Below, piece by piece: positions 11,218 through 24,200 of a stretch of DNA of 64,000 nt. The stretch spans positions 1 to 64,000 of the forward strand of contig OENT01000377.1 of NCBI GenBank assembly GCA_900239685.1, written 5' to 3'. Below the pieces are notes generated by a model. The model worked only from the letters and a program-made list of their open reading frames with translations, searched no databases and had not been told where the DNA came from. Source of the DNA: Rotaria macrura. Lineage: Eukaryota > Rotifera > Eurotatoria > Philodinida > Philodinidae. A program made the position numbers and the translations under genes. Positions within the stretch are counted from its first letter, which is position 1. Every line of letters starts with the position of its first letter.

Positions 11218-13049
11218 GCTGAGTGACTTATTTCGTCATTTCATAATTGAACTGATACTATAGCGATTCACAAAGAACGTTCTTTGAAATGTGATGGACT
11301 AAACAAGAGGCAGAGAATGCTGTAGAAAGCAGACGAGAGCCGTACGCGCAAGAGAAAGAATCATATCCTGCCTCAAGAGAAGTGATAGTTACTTAATTAA
11401 TAGAGTTCTTTGTTTCAAAAACCCAATGCTCTGTCACATCTGAATACGATAAGAATAACTGTATTAGAGGATGATCATGAAGAGCTACACTCTTAGTTTT
11501 TGCAATCATTCTTATTGTGGCATTCTGAAAGTTCCACGCTATGTGACATCATTGAGAACAGAATTTTGTGTTTTCTTGGAAAGTTCCAAATTTTCGAAGG
11601 TGAGCCGGAAAACTAAGATTTGAAAGACTCAGCCTCATTTTCATTCCTGTGAAATTCTATTTATAGCTCCTCCGGTTTTGCACTAAAGATGCGCAACTGA
11701 AAATGTTTTCATAATAGCTTTGCGTGATGACGCTGTGCACGAGTGTAACTGTGATGCATTTATAACACACTCAAGCAATTTTTCTTCATCTCTACTTGAT
11801 TCTATTGTGAGTTCTTCCGTATAGACATTTTTCTCTTATTCAAGATGTAGCATGTTGATGTGATTATTGATGAAATGGAGATCTATAGCTATGTAAAAAT
11901 ATTCGACAAAACTTGATTTTAATTGATTTTTTTCTGACTGATAACCAATGAAAATGATACTTTCTTAATCATATTTTAATCCAACTTTTGATTTTTAATA
12001 AATTGTAATCCATTATTCAACCGTTAACCAATTAAAATCGATCGTTTATTTTATCTTGATTCAATTAAAACCAATTATGCTGCTTGTATCGGTTTTAATC
12101 TAAAATATTGGCACTATGCCTTACACGAATGATAATTAATCGCTGCCAAATATGGCAGTGTACCAATGACACTATGAAACAAAGTTTTCATACGAACCAA
12201 AAAGGATCGAAAATGTTTTCGTGGGTGGGTGGGTGGGTGGGGTGTGGGTATTGATCTTCTTTTGAAGCACTTGCGCTGCTAGTCCCATACACGCTCTATA
12301 TGGCACAGTCATCTCTTACGCACAATTCTTAATTTGTTTTGATACTTGCAGAAATCTAATCTTGACTTCATGAATAATCTCAAATACACATATTAGTAGA
12401 AAACCCTGCAGTTTAAGGCTCATCTTGCTAGACTATTCATAATCATAACGAACAGATTAATAATTAAAATATTCAGTATTGAAAATGATAAGGTTGCAGT
12501 TTCTAAATAATCTTTAAAATTGAGATGTGAACTCCATTCGTTTAATGAAAATAATGAATAACTAATAAAAACGGTCAGTGAATCACTGATAATAAATACT
12601 ATAGCTGAGATTTTTCTTTGCATAATCAGTGAAATCGTGTGTTTTGGATAGATTTTTCTTTTAATAGCATGACAAAAATAGCAAACTTATCATTAATAAA
12701 CAGCGGTTTTATCATCATTTTCTTCATGCTAATGAAATAATGCTAGATAATCAACTATGATAAATGTCGCCGTATGTGTTGTTTGATATTATGATGATTC
12801 GTTTTTTCATCTTATCTTAAATGAACTATACTCAGATAAGATCAAAGAAAAAGAAGCGAATAAAATGCTATGAAATTAGAAAACAAAATCTTCAATATCG
12901 TGTTCGAATCTAAATAATTTATTCTAAGAATTGCAAAATGAGCTATTTTACTAATTAGTAATAGGAATTACTGTTGTAGATCCTTTGGTTATTATAAAAT
13001 CATCGTTTCATATAAATTAAGTGTGTTTGAAGTTTGACTATTATTAGAA
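11218..13049. other. No gene seen
   Basis: AT-rich. At 11920-12090 there is a diffuse patch of AATTGATT/AATCGAT-like motifs resembling the arms of the element at 2-4.7 kb. A 67-residue hydrophobic minus-strand frame at 12420-12623 is not supported by any motif. Confidence 0.5.
12222..12248 (+). repeat. GGGT repeat, potential G-quadruplex
   Basis: Four TGGG repeats followed by TGGGG and TGTGGG give six G-runs within 27 bases, enough for an intramolecular quadruplex. It contains one copy of TGTGGG, the repeat reported for bdelloid telomeres, but the array is TGGG-based and is not a true telomere tract. Confidence 0.75.
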
Positions 13050-13129
13050 ATGACTGTAACAACTACAACAAATACAGCATCGATCGATAAAAATCATCAG
13101 AAAATGAATACAATGTCTTAGTCTATCAC

Positions 13130-13651
13130 ATGGCAACGATAAACGATTGTGATTTATTAGCACATTTTATCAATAGTGCTTATCGAGGTGAATCATCACG
13201 TCAAGTTTGGACTAATGAAGATGAATTAATTCCTATACTAAGAAAAAGCGTCGATGCATTATTTAGCATGATCAATGATGGCAACTGTGTAATTTTAGAA
13301 TTGTTTAATAGCGTTGATCACGTTTTAGCAGGATGTATTAACATACAACATCAAGAAGAAGTAAAAAACGCACACTTGGGTATGCTCGCTGTCCGTCCAG
13401 ATTTACAAGCAAGAGGTTATGGAAAATTTATCCTATCTGTTGCTGAAAATTATGCTGTAAACAATTGGAACGTTGATTATATTGAATCGAGTGTCATTGT
13501 TCAACGACCTAAACTAACAGCCTATTATATTCGTCGTGGTTACGCTGATACTGGTCGGCTATTACCACTTCCAATTCAACTGTCAAAGATCGATCCTACT
13601 AAACGAGAGGATTTAGAGATTGCCATCATGAATAAATGTGTCAAACAATAA
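13130..13651 (+). CDS. GNAT-family N-acetyltransferase
   Basis: Predicted acetyl-CoA-dependent N-acetyltransferase, 173 aa, single exon. The acetyl-CoA pyrophosphate-binding motif A is clear at residues 86-98 (LAVRPDLQARGYG, the Q/R-x-x-G-x-G/A signature) after a beta strand, with a helix following. A C-terminal segment with YYIRRGY matches the usual motif B region. The substrate is not predictable. The frame is open upstream to about 13091 and would extend the first beta strand by 13 residues, but has no ATG there. An ATG at 13050 opens a different frame that stops at 13119, so the 5' end may carry a frameshift or an unseen exon. The compact single-domain form resembles bacterial GNATs. Confidence 0.85.
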   Translation: MATINDCDLLAHFINSAYRGESSRQVWTNEDELIPILRKSVDALFSMINDGNCVILELFNSVDHVLAGCINIQHQEEVKNAHLGMLAVRPDLQARGYGKFILSVAENYAVNNWNVDYIESSVIVQRPKLTAYYIRRGYADTGRLLPLPIQLSKIDPTKREDLEIAIMNKCVKQ

Positions 13652-14453
13652 TTTAGTAAATGAAATAAAAACGAAACATGATTCCATTTGACTAATTCTC
13701 TAATGCAGTATATGGCCACAGATTTTGATTTTGGTAAATTTATCTCTGTCAGATGACTTTATTTTTTGAGATATCTATGATGTCATGGAAATACTGAAAA
13801 ATTCGATTACACTATTTGCGTCATAGAGCTGCTAAAAATGGACTAGAAAAGTGTCCCATTAGCCTTTCGGATGAGAATTTTTACTACACTTTTTAAAACA
13901 TGAAATTGGAAATTCTACTAACAAACACCTTAAGACAAGCAATCAGACACATAAAATAAACTTCTATGTATAAACAGTTTTCTATTCGTTGTATCGCGGT
14001 GTGAAACATATCTTGACATTCGGATAGTTCGATTTAGATATACCATGAGCTTATCGTATTTTTCATTTATCGACAATGAAGTTTGAACATTGATACAATA
14101 AGTAGTATCCATATGCAATAGAACTATCTTTAGTATCGTATTATTTATAATCACGAGACTTGCTGTTTTGATGAGACAAGAAGCTGAGTTGATTATTAGA
14201 CTCGTTGTGTGATTTCAAGTTAGAAATCTCTACATGAACTACATCATCTACAATTTTTTCTTTCGATGAACACAACTTGACTTTTAGATTTTTTCCTTTA
14301 ATATGTTCTTAATAAAAATAGAACCTTATGTACCAATTCACAACTATACTTTCATAAGAGTTTGGTCGCTTTTCTACAATGCATTGTCTTTATAGAAATG
14401 TATAAATCTTATCAGCGAAATATTGTTTTTGTTCGATCGACAACTTAATAGTT
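13652..14453. other. No gene seen between GNAT and hydrolase genes
   Basis: AT-rich region between two convergent genes, presumably holding both 3' ends. A 74-residue minus-strand frame at 13930-14154 has no support. Confidence 0.6.
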
Positions 14454-17190
14454 CTATTGAAATTGTCTGGTGTGTTTGCTATTGAAAGTAAAAGTCATTG
14501 GATGTTGATCTAGTGTCCCATTGAGTCCGAAAAATTGACGATTAAAATCGATATAAAAATAGTCTCGATCGGAATAAAAATTTAAATGGGCATCGAGTTC
14601 AAAATTTCTTCTTTTCGACAGATCAATATTTGGATAAAATCCACTATCCGCATCATCAAACGGTATTTCGTCAACCGATGAATAGTTTTCTGTGTCAAGT
14701 ACATAGAGCTGTCGTGCTTCTCCTTCCCATTGTATATCAGCAGGATTCAAGTGTGAACAAGTAAAGTTCCATGTAATTAGAGTCGATATAATTCGATTTT
14801 CAGGTACAATTTCATAGGATAATCGTCGAAAATTGATTATTGTCGATTGACTTGTTACATGCTTCACATACAGTCTAGGTTTACCACCTGAGAAGGACTC
14901 TGGAAGCGTATCGGTAGGTGGAACTTGCTGTTGAGTGAACGATGGTGGCAAGGGTGTTGACGTCATGGGAAGAATATGGGGTAGATCAATAAAAGTAGTT
15001 GTTGGGTCAAGAAACAGGGAAGTTTTCATAGCAAATGGAGATGGCCAATAAGTTGGAAACATGCTGTTCGAAATAGCGATACGAATACGATGGCCAGTAA
15101 AAAAAGTCCATGTCGTGAAACGAAGCCGAAGATTAATTTGATATGGATGATTTGGTTCAAGATCTATTGGTGGTGTTTGACGTTGTGCTCCATTTATTGC
15201 GCCACTGGTCACAAGTGATACTTGACCATCGAGCCCTACGTCTTCGAATCGTACGATCCAGTGAGCCAATCGAGCTGTAGCACTTACCTAGAGGCACAGA
15301 ACACATAAACAAAGAACATTGACAGCGGATCCGATGTTTATTTCAGCATATCCATTGTCATAGTATAGACTTTTTTGACTTTCATACTTGATAGACAATA
15401 AACAAGGTGAAATCTGAAATGTAATAGGGGTTACTGTTTGAACTGTTTTCAATCAGAATATTTTGTTGCTCTCTATTATATCCTTTCATAATTTAATAAC
15501 AAAATAATGCTACTATTATATTCTTGTTTCCTTAAAAGCTCTTTCAAGTTTAGTGTGCACGTAGAAAATGACTCAACGAAAAAATGACTTTGTTTTTTCT
15601 CCTCTTTTTCCTTCTCATCTTCTGTGGATACTATTCGTCTATATTGTAAAGCACTGATGATCACTCATGCATAGAAAACAAAAGCCGTTCTTCAACCATG
15701 AACGAAACTGTAAACAACTATATAGTAGTGCACAATTCAATTAGTACCTGAAGTGAAACATTGATGAAACCCACGATTTCGATTGTTTCTTGAATAGGAT
15801 CAGTCTGATATATGAGAGAATCTTCATCAAAAGGTTGCTGATCACCAGTCAATCCACCCAACCATAGTCCACTTTCAAAACCACTACACGGTCGATATTC
15901 GAGTGTGTCAACGTCCTTGTCACTGCTTCCCTCTTGGGTATTTGATGGTAGTTGTTCTGTCAATATTCTACCTTTGCTCATGTACATACGACGTATCCTC
16001 TGTCGATCGATGGGCCATTGAGACTCGTATCGATAATTACCCGTCGTAAGACTAGTTCTAATAAATAAGGTTATATCAGGCTCATTGATAATATCATCGT
16101 TCTTGTTTTCATCCTTGAGCCAATAATTAAACCATCGGACCATTTCAGCACTACTATCGAAGAAAGGACCTGGATTTCGATTCTTGTTCTCAGGCATGGC
16201 ATGAGCAAATGGACCAACAACAACTTTGATCTTCGGTGATATGTGACGTACATGCTCATATATATTGATAGGAACATCTTTGTACCTTAAAAAAAGACAA
16301 TGATCAATAAATATCAAAATTTTACTTCTTCTTTTATGAAGCTGACGGATCATAGAGTCCTCCAATTAGGTAGATAGGCAGAGTAAGATTATCATAGGCA
16401 TATCTAATTGAATGTTGTCTCCAAAATGTATCATCTAATTGATGTTCGAGATAAACATCTATCCACGGTCTCCTTGTAAATCTTTCATTAATCCATTGTT
16501 CATTCAAGACGTAATCAGGTGTGGCTGGTACAGCATTTGTTTGATCGATTGAAATCATGTAATTATCCAGATGCAAAATTCCATCTGGATAATGAATATC
16601 ATTTTTATACAAATCATCTGAAGCATGTGCAGCAAATATAGCTTTAAGAGCAGTTGGTCGTCGAAGGGTAGCCATCATTAGTGAATTGAACCCAGACCAA
16701 CTCAAGCCGTACATGCCCACACGACCATTCGAGCGAGAATAGTCCGCAAGTTGTTCAATAACATGTTCACAATCATCCAATTCTTGTGACGAATATTCAC
16801 GATCAATAAGAATACCTTCAGATGAACCTGTACCACGAATATCCACTTTGGCTACCTAGAGTCAGAACATAAGATACACATATATCTTATTTGTAGCAAT
16901 ACACTACTTACAATGAAACCTCGTCGTACTAGATAGAAAATGTTCGGTTGATCGAAATTATAGAAATTATCATCTTTCCGATAGGGCTTATACTCAAATA
17001 CAATCGGAAATTTCTCATCATCATACTTTGGAATGGGAATAGTGAGTGTAGCTGATAGACGAACGCCATCAGGCATGGTAAGCCATAGATTCTCTCTTGT
17101 AAATGTGTACGTATCGAGAAATTCAGCATACGAATGTTGTATTTTCCAGAAGAAAATAAACATCGAAACTACATGAATACAATGGAGCAT
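14454..17190 (-). CDS. CocE/NonD-family (X-Pro dipeptidyl-peptidase S15-like) serine hydrolase
   Basis: Four exons: 17190-16912, 16855-16347, 16285-15748 and 15287-14454, with introns of 56, 61 and 460 bp. Splice phases close to a 719-aa protein. An N-terminal signal peptide is likely (hydrophobic residues 5-16, then polar). The alpha/beta-hydrolase domain carries a full catalytic triad: Ser145 in GLSWSGF, Asp262 in GGLYDPYKD and His291 in VGPFAHAMPE, plus the family motif DIRGTGSSEG at about 98. A C-terminal jelly-roll domain follows, as in cocaine esterase, glutaryl acylase and PepX. The family hydrolyses esters or amides; the substrate here is unknown. Bacterial members are intronless, so intron gain after transfer is a reasonable inference. 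The donor of intron 2 (GTCAGC) is weak but restores the conserved residues. Confidence 0.92.
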
Positions 17191-18955
17191 GAGTGTCTCG
17201 ATTTAGAAGATGAAAAGATTCGACTTCTGAATATTTTAAACATGCAATTGTAAAATATTTATCTTTTCTTCTATTCTATTTGGTATATGACAGTACCGAT
17301 ATTTTCTAAAGGTAGGATCAATATTTATCTCGAATAAATGTCGTAAACGAGTGGTATCTAAATCTCTAAAATGGCTTCAAATAAAAAATCCTTAGTAAAT
17401 ACCATAATCAAACGATCGTTGCAAAGTATACTATAACTTCTTATTCTAACTTGTCTCTTGACTATTTCCTGTATCATTTCAGTAGACCGCACCAGTACAG
17501 AAATATTCATCCACAAAAATCACATGCATATTGATAGCAAGATACTTTTTGGTTACATGTTAGAAATTATCGATTTTCTGACATATTTTTCTACATCTAC
17601 AGTCACATAATCCCTAGTTTGATTTCATGCTGAAAATCAAACCCTATCAGTGTTTAGAGAAAATCAAAGTTTGCATGTCTCATGAGAGAGCATTTCAAAT
17701 CATTTCTGCTGTGTGCCACATTTACAAAACTATGTTATGTCGAAAGATTAATCCTGATCCGAACACACACAATATAATCAATAGAAAGCAGAATTAATCG
17801 AGATGAGGATCTTTGTGTACTAATTTTTTATTTAGAAATACATGTCCTTTTTCTGCCCAAATAGCAAGATATAATCTGAGCATCAAAGCTTAATTTGAGA
17901 ATATCAACATCAATAAATCGAATAAATCTCATCTTCATGCATAGAAATTCCAACTCTAGCATCTTACAATTTTTCATCGTTGAAAGGCAATCCATGTTAA
18001 CATGCAATTGATAAAAACGGACTAAGTAGTCATGTTCATAATTTCATTCGGACAAATTTATGTTCTGCTATAATTCAAAAGTCGAAATCCGGTGAACTAA
18101 AACAAAAATGAATACTATAAGTTGGCTTACTTTATGAATATACCATATGTTCACTATAGTTTGACATATTAGGATGGATCTTGTTAGCATTTTACTAGAT
18201 GTCTGCGAATCGATAAATGTATACGGGAGATTCAGTAGAGTTTTACAATCATCAAGGAAGGACACAATTTAGATAAAACACAGGAAGTGCTTTATAGAAT
18301 CAAAGAAGATTTTTCAGTGGTCATGAAAGAGATTCAACACAATAGAAATGTATAGAATGTTTCAGTGGTGCTTAGAATGTATAGTAATGAACAGAAGATA
18401 TTTGATTAAGAACTAAGTGAATTTCAAACTTTCTCGACAAAAAATAAATCATCGAAACTATATGAATGCTTGAACACGAAATCACCTAAGATGAGTGTCG
18501 GCATGAAATGAATAAAACAAGGTATTCTATGCTTGTTTTTTTTTCTGACAAATACATTGACTTCACAGTGAAAATAAAATCGTAGTTGATGAAAGTTTAG
18601 TAAAAAACAAATTGAAGAAAAAACATTTTTATCAATCAATTATTTTTCTGTCAGAGTGCAGAAATGAAATTTATTTTAATATTCTAGATGATGTACGTAT
18701 ATGATAGTTAAATTATTCTTCGTACTCAAAGAAAAAGATGAAGAATATAAAAAGTTAATTGAAATAACTCAATAATAATCTATGAAATACTTCTGACATA
18801 TATTATGATAACTTTTAACCTTCTTAAGTAGCTCTCTTCTTGTAGAAATTCAAAAACCAGAATATGTTATAAATCTTTTAGAATCAAATACAGATAGTAA
18901 ACTATTTATTATTGAAAAAACAACTAATTCTGTAATCTGTAAATAGAAGAATATA
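17191..18955. other. No gene seen
   Basis: AT-rich; only short frames of 65-71 residues without motifs. The promoters of the hydrolase (minus strand) and the 3' end of the kinase gene must lie at the two edges. Confidence 0.6.
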
Positions 18956-19969
18956 CTAATTAGACAGAGTACAAGCTGCACGAAAACTACGATGAATTGA
19001 TTCTGTATTAATTGTCATTAATTTTTCAAGCAAAGACCAAGCCGGCTTTTCACTAATGACAAGATAATGATTGTCCGGTTGAACTTGCTTTCGATGAGCA
19101 GATATACTCACACTCATTGCTAATCGAGTACGAATAAAATAATAAATCAAGTTAATTTCAATATCTTCCAATCGATATGTTTTGTGATAGCCACGAATAA
19201 GATTTGCTGCTGATTCAATTGGATCGTCTTTGTCTAACATAATATAAGCACATGCAATAGCAACTTCACAGATAAGAAATGTTTCACACATATCTCCATA
19301 GTCGATTAAGCCGATAGTTTCTTCATCTGTAACAATTATATTATAATCATTCGCATCATTATGAATCACAGATTTTCGTAATACTGAAAATAAAGGCACA
19401 GCAAACTGAATCCAATCTTGAAGAATATTTTCAATGATTTGACGATGAGTATTTTGAACAATTAAATCTTTATATTTTTTGATTATATATTCAGCATTCG
19501 TGATATTCCAATAAAAATCGCGTTTGGCTGCTTCATGCTCAAATCCCACAAGTGTCTTATCAATAGATCCAAGAAGTTTTCCTAGATTAAACATTAACTT
19601 CGAACTATGAGGTCGATAATCAGCTAACGTAATTCCTGGAAGATAAGTAACAAGACGTACTAGATGACTTTTATATTCAACAATTATGCGTCCATCTAAG
19701 GCTGGAACAACACATACACCATTGTTTATATGTTTCATAGCACAGTTTTGCATATCAACTATTGAATATGTTTCGTCTATGTTGGAAATTTTCAATATAA
19801 ACTTCGAATTTTCAAGTTGAAAAAGAAAATTTTGATCACGTTCACTCGGTAATTGACTAACATATGCATGTAAACCATAATATTCGTTAGCTAGCTTTTT
19901 GGCTTCGTCGATGGAAAATCCTGGTGATAGATTAGGTAGATCATTTGACATCTTGTTGCTCTCATTCAA
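18956..19969 (-). CDS. APH-fold small-molecule kinase (hydroxylysine kinase-like)
   Basis: A single 337-aa exon with an aminoglycoside phosphotransferase/choline-kinase fold. An N-lobe SERDQNF glycine-poor loop and FILKIS (Lys60, ATP contact) precede the Brenner motif VIHNDANDYNIIV (201-213: catalytic Asp205, Asn210) and the metal-binding LIDYGD (Asp223). The SERDQNFL segment and overall length match hydroxylysine kinase (HYKK/AGPHD1) and the phosphotransferase half of bacterial aminotransferase III fusions. HYKK phosphorylates 5-hydroxylysine with GTP. Whether this copy uses that substrate is inference, since bacterial relatives have other substrates. No aminotransferase domain is fused. No intron, signal peptide or defect seen. 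Confidence 0.88.
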   Translation of the reverse strand: MNESNKMSNDLPNLSPGFSIDEAKKLANEYYGLHAYVSQLPSERDQNFLFQLENSKFILKISNIDETYSIVDMQNCAMKHINNGVCVVPALDGRIIVEYKSHLVRLVTYLPGITLADYRPHSSKLMFNLGKLLGSIDKTLVGFEHEAAKRDFYWNITNAEYIIKKYKDLIVQNTHRQIIENILQDWIQFAVPLFSVLRKSVIHNDANDYNIIVTDEETIGLIDYGDMCETFLICEVAIACAYIMLDKDDPIESAANLIRGYHKTYRLEDIEINLIYYFIRTRLAMSVSISAHRKQVQPDNHYLVISEKPAWSLLEKLMTINTESIHRSFRAACTLSN

Positions 19970-21213
19970 TATCGATGATAATTAATAAAAAGGAGTTGTT
20001 AATTCTGGACTTGTTATTCTTTCTAAAACTACAAAGTTGAAAAGCATGGCAAGAATAAAATATTCTTCTCTCTTTATCAGAAAATAAATATCATTGATAA
20101 TAACAACATTCACTAATACGTCTTATCATAGATATGAATGTAACACAACAGACCGAACTCTTGTTGTTTAAACGAGAAAAAATTGGAAATAGATAATTTT
20201 ACGAAATTTATCTTTCATTTTTATCAACTATAACAATTTTAATATACAAAATTGATGTCTTTTCTTTTGTAAATTCTATTTAACATGCATGATTTCATGT
20301 AGTCATTTTCATATTTTGTTACGCAATATACTGATTATGTACTTTGCAATAAAGAAACAAAAAACGAGTAGATCAACAAGATTATCAAAACCATAATCAT
20401 CACCTAATGCGTGCACCAGAAAATAAATGGCAGCCTCAGTATTTCCTCAATAAGTTTTACATTTTTCATTTTCAAGAGCTTTCTGCACTTTCCTCTTATA
20501 TAGACCTTTTTTTCTACATTTGATTGTGATTCTACCTTCTCTTTTCTGCCTTTTCCGTCAATTCGTATCATTCATAGACTGGTCTGAAAATTCAATACCT
20601 TAAGCACCTCAAATGTAATCTGACATCATAAAACACAAGCGGTACAACACCAGCTGGACGTAGATAAGAGTGAGTGTATAGTTATTCTGGTCATCCTCAC
20701 GCACTATCACCAAAAGCTACCTTCATAAATCGAAATAATTGAACATTTGAATGTCAGACGACAGATTTTCGATGACTAACTAACTTGTGGGCTTGATGTC
20801 GATGGATTTTACTGTGACTAAAACAATGCAGACATTTTTCATAATCGTCTCAACCACAATATGAGAGATTAATATTCGATAGAAATTGTTCTCTTGAACA
20901 CATTGAAAAATATCCGTCAGAATACAAATACTAGTAACAGAAAAAATGTTCAGTTATTTCACATTAGCACAAATATCGTTCTTATACGTTGAATTCAGTT
21001 CAAGGTTTTACAGCTGACATACATATCATCGTTCACTCTACATAGATGATATGTAAACAGAAATGAATGAAACTTGAGTTGCAATTGTTCGATTGAATTC
21101 AACTTTCCCGTCTAGCAAACCTGAAGATAGCAGAAAGTTAACTTCAAAATAAAATAATATCATGCGTTTTCCTTCATATGAGCTAGACAGTCGTTGAACT
21201 CTTCTTAATATAT
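19970..21213. other. No gene seen
   Basis: AT-rich, no frame of interest. The 5' flank of the kinase gene and the 3' flank of the peptidase-like gene lie here. Confidence 0.6.
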
Positions 21214-24200
21214 TTAAACTTTCAGTGGTTTAGTTCGACAAATAAGAATACGAAACATACTACCAGTAAAAACAAGATAATCGTTTTCGTACATCAAATA
21301 GTTGATTGGTAAAATAGAAATGCAAAAAATGAACAATGAGAAATGAATTTTCGATTCATCTGCAAATGATGATGCGTCATCGAGTGTCTTATCAAGTCCC
21401 CAATAGTTATATGTAGAATTTTGAAAGAGCATATTTAATGTTCGGTTAACATTGGTATTTGAATAAAACCAATCAATTCCTATTAAATTTTCTTTGAGGC
21501 TACATCTATCATCGAGATTTGATAGATTTATATTTAGTTCTTGTTGATATAAGAATTGAACAATAATTTGTTCTGTACATGTTGTTGATTCAAATCCATC
21601 TTTCTTAGTATAAGATTGAGTGCTAGTTACATGCGCAAAACCTTTCATTTCGATTAATTTCGTCGAAATTTCTTGCAATTTAAAAAAAACTTCTATTTGT
21701 TGTGCACTTGTTATTGGTGAATTATAATCTAAATCTCCATTGAATAGTAATGCTCCATTTTGTGGATATCGGAAAGTTGCTCGATTAACTTGAAATTTTC
21801 CCCAATAACGTGGATTTCTTGAATAAAGGATATCTTTATATGCTGCTGGTAATGTATAATTATACTTCGATATTTGAGTATCGGTACAAAGTGCAAATTG
21901 ACTGATCGGTGCTAAGTAAAATTGACTGATAGCATTAAGATTAACACAATAATCATTAAAAAAGGTCGGATTTGTTTTTAAACTTTCATCGGATGTGAGA
22001 CCGACAAAATCGCTCCAAATAGTTGTGATACTCAAAACATTTCCATCATTTGGATAAGCTGTAGGTGGATCGACTAAATCTTCAAATAGAGATTGTTGAG
22101 TTATAGCAATCAGTCGTGGTATTGCTCGAGATAAAACTCGTTGATCTTCAATTGAACAACGATAAATACGAGCTATTAAAATGATTGTTAACGGACGAGC
22201 AAGTATATTTTCAATAGCTTCATTGGCAATCATGACAAATGTATCCCAATCTTTTAAACCGACATTAGTAGTGCACATAGGATTTGTTTCGTTCAATATA
22301 AAAAGCATTTTCAATCGAAGTGTGATACTTAGAATATCATGTGAACTACCACTAACTTGATTAAATGCTTTCAAACATTGAATATCTTCTTGACATTTTG
22401 AAATATATAAATAAAAGCGATCATTATAGGTTTTTATTTCATTGAGAAATACATCCGAATCTTTTATTGACATAACTCCATCGAGAATTACTCCGTTGAT
22501 CGTTTGTAATTGAGAGTTGATTGATTGAATCTATAAGTAATATTCAATGACAGAAGTTCCTGTTTTTTGGTTTTTTTAACGGAAAAAAAAAAGTTGTCTA
22601 TCATCAAATAAATTTTCTTAAAGAAAAATATCTAATAGAACGCGAAGAAATTGAAACTTATCTGTTTTATTTGTCAAAGAAAAACAAACTACAATAGAAT
22701 TTTGTGTAGCATTGTAAATTTCCACTTCTTATGAGTGTTGTTTCCTTTATTAAAAAGACGTTTCGATTACCGAATGGTCATAAATTCAGTGACTGGTTTT
22801 GAAATCTAACTGCTATGGGAACGTTGTCTATGTGTCTGAAAAAGTGTGTGCTGAAAGCTTTCAGTATTTGTTGAAATTATTTTGAATTTCATAGGATTCT
22901 CGAACGGAAATGAGAAATCCTGATATTAAAAACAAAGATTATAAAAAGAAGTTAAATCACAGTATTCTACAAAACTGAATATTGACACCAAAACCTTTCA
23001 TCAGTCTACTAGCATATGGTTCGTATTCCAAACGGCTGCTTCAGTAACTATTAGTATTAAGAAGTCTATCAAATGACTCGTACGATATTCGTTAAAACGA
23101 AATATTCGATCGTTTCAAAAATCAGTGTTAAATAGTGCTAGGTATTTCGAATGATTGGTCTGATCGAAACCTACGAGAATTAGTTCTTTTCTTAGAATAC
23201 TCATCTCTTCATCAAAAAATTACATGTATGAATTCTCCGTTTTTTGTTATCAATTTACGAATGTGTTTAAAAGATCTTTCCTTCTATCTATGAATGTCTT
23301 TAGAAATTAAGAAAAATATACCTCTGTATTTTGATCTGTATTTAAGGAACGAATTGAAAGCATACGACAGATTCACTACCATGATAGAGAATAGTTTAGA
23401 TGTTGTCATTACAAATTTCAACCCATGCTTCTCCAATTGTTTCCTGACGTACTTCAATCTGATTCAATTGAGTACAGTTGTTTGACTATTGAAAAGATTG
23501 CTCTAATACCCAGTGCGCCTCACCAGCTATAATTATAGAAGAAATTCTATATCCTATAATCATGCGTTTGCTATATTATTATTCGGATTCCATAAAGTTG
23601 GAAAGTTTTATCACTAATTCATTGCAAGTGACTGAAAACGATAATTTTGTTAGTTGCTTCTAATTAAAATATTGTTTGAACTTTCTATTGATTTGATAAT
23701 CATTTATTTAAGCATGTCAATTTTCATTCAAAAGTGTTGATTCACATATGAGTCTTAATATATTTTATTCTGCATAGGTGTCACTCTGTTTACCGAGCTA
23801 TTCTCTGACGAATATTTACTCGTGCGCCATTGTCTCTAGGAAATCATCAAACTCGAAAACAAAACGAAAATTGTATACTATCCGATCAATAAAAGCAACC
23901 TTGCTACACTACGATTGTTGTTCATTGTTTGTTCTGCTACTGATATTTAAGTAAGATTTGAAGTCATGAATATATCCAAGAATACTTTTCACATAATATT
24001 GTTCAAAACGAAGCAAAAAACCTATTTATCATACGTTCACCAGAGGTAATTACATTATTCTTTTATTCGACCAACGAGACCTTAAATGAAAAATTGGGAA
24101 AATGAATCACATAAAATGTGTTCAGCCTAAAGACCATTTTTTTTGAGAAAAATAATATTCTCTTCATTTAAGAGCAAGCCAAACTGGATATATTCTGATA

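Noticed and set aside
12222-12248. Telomere repeat tract
   Set aside because: Only one TGTGGG copy; the rest is TGGG, so it is not a telomeric array.
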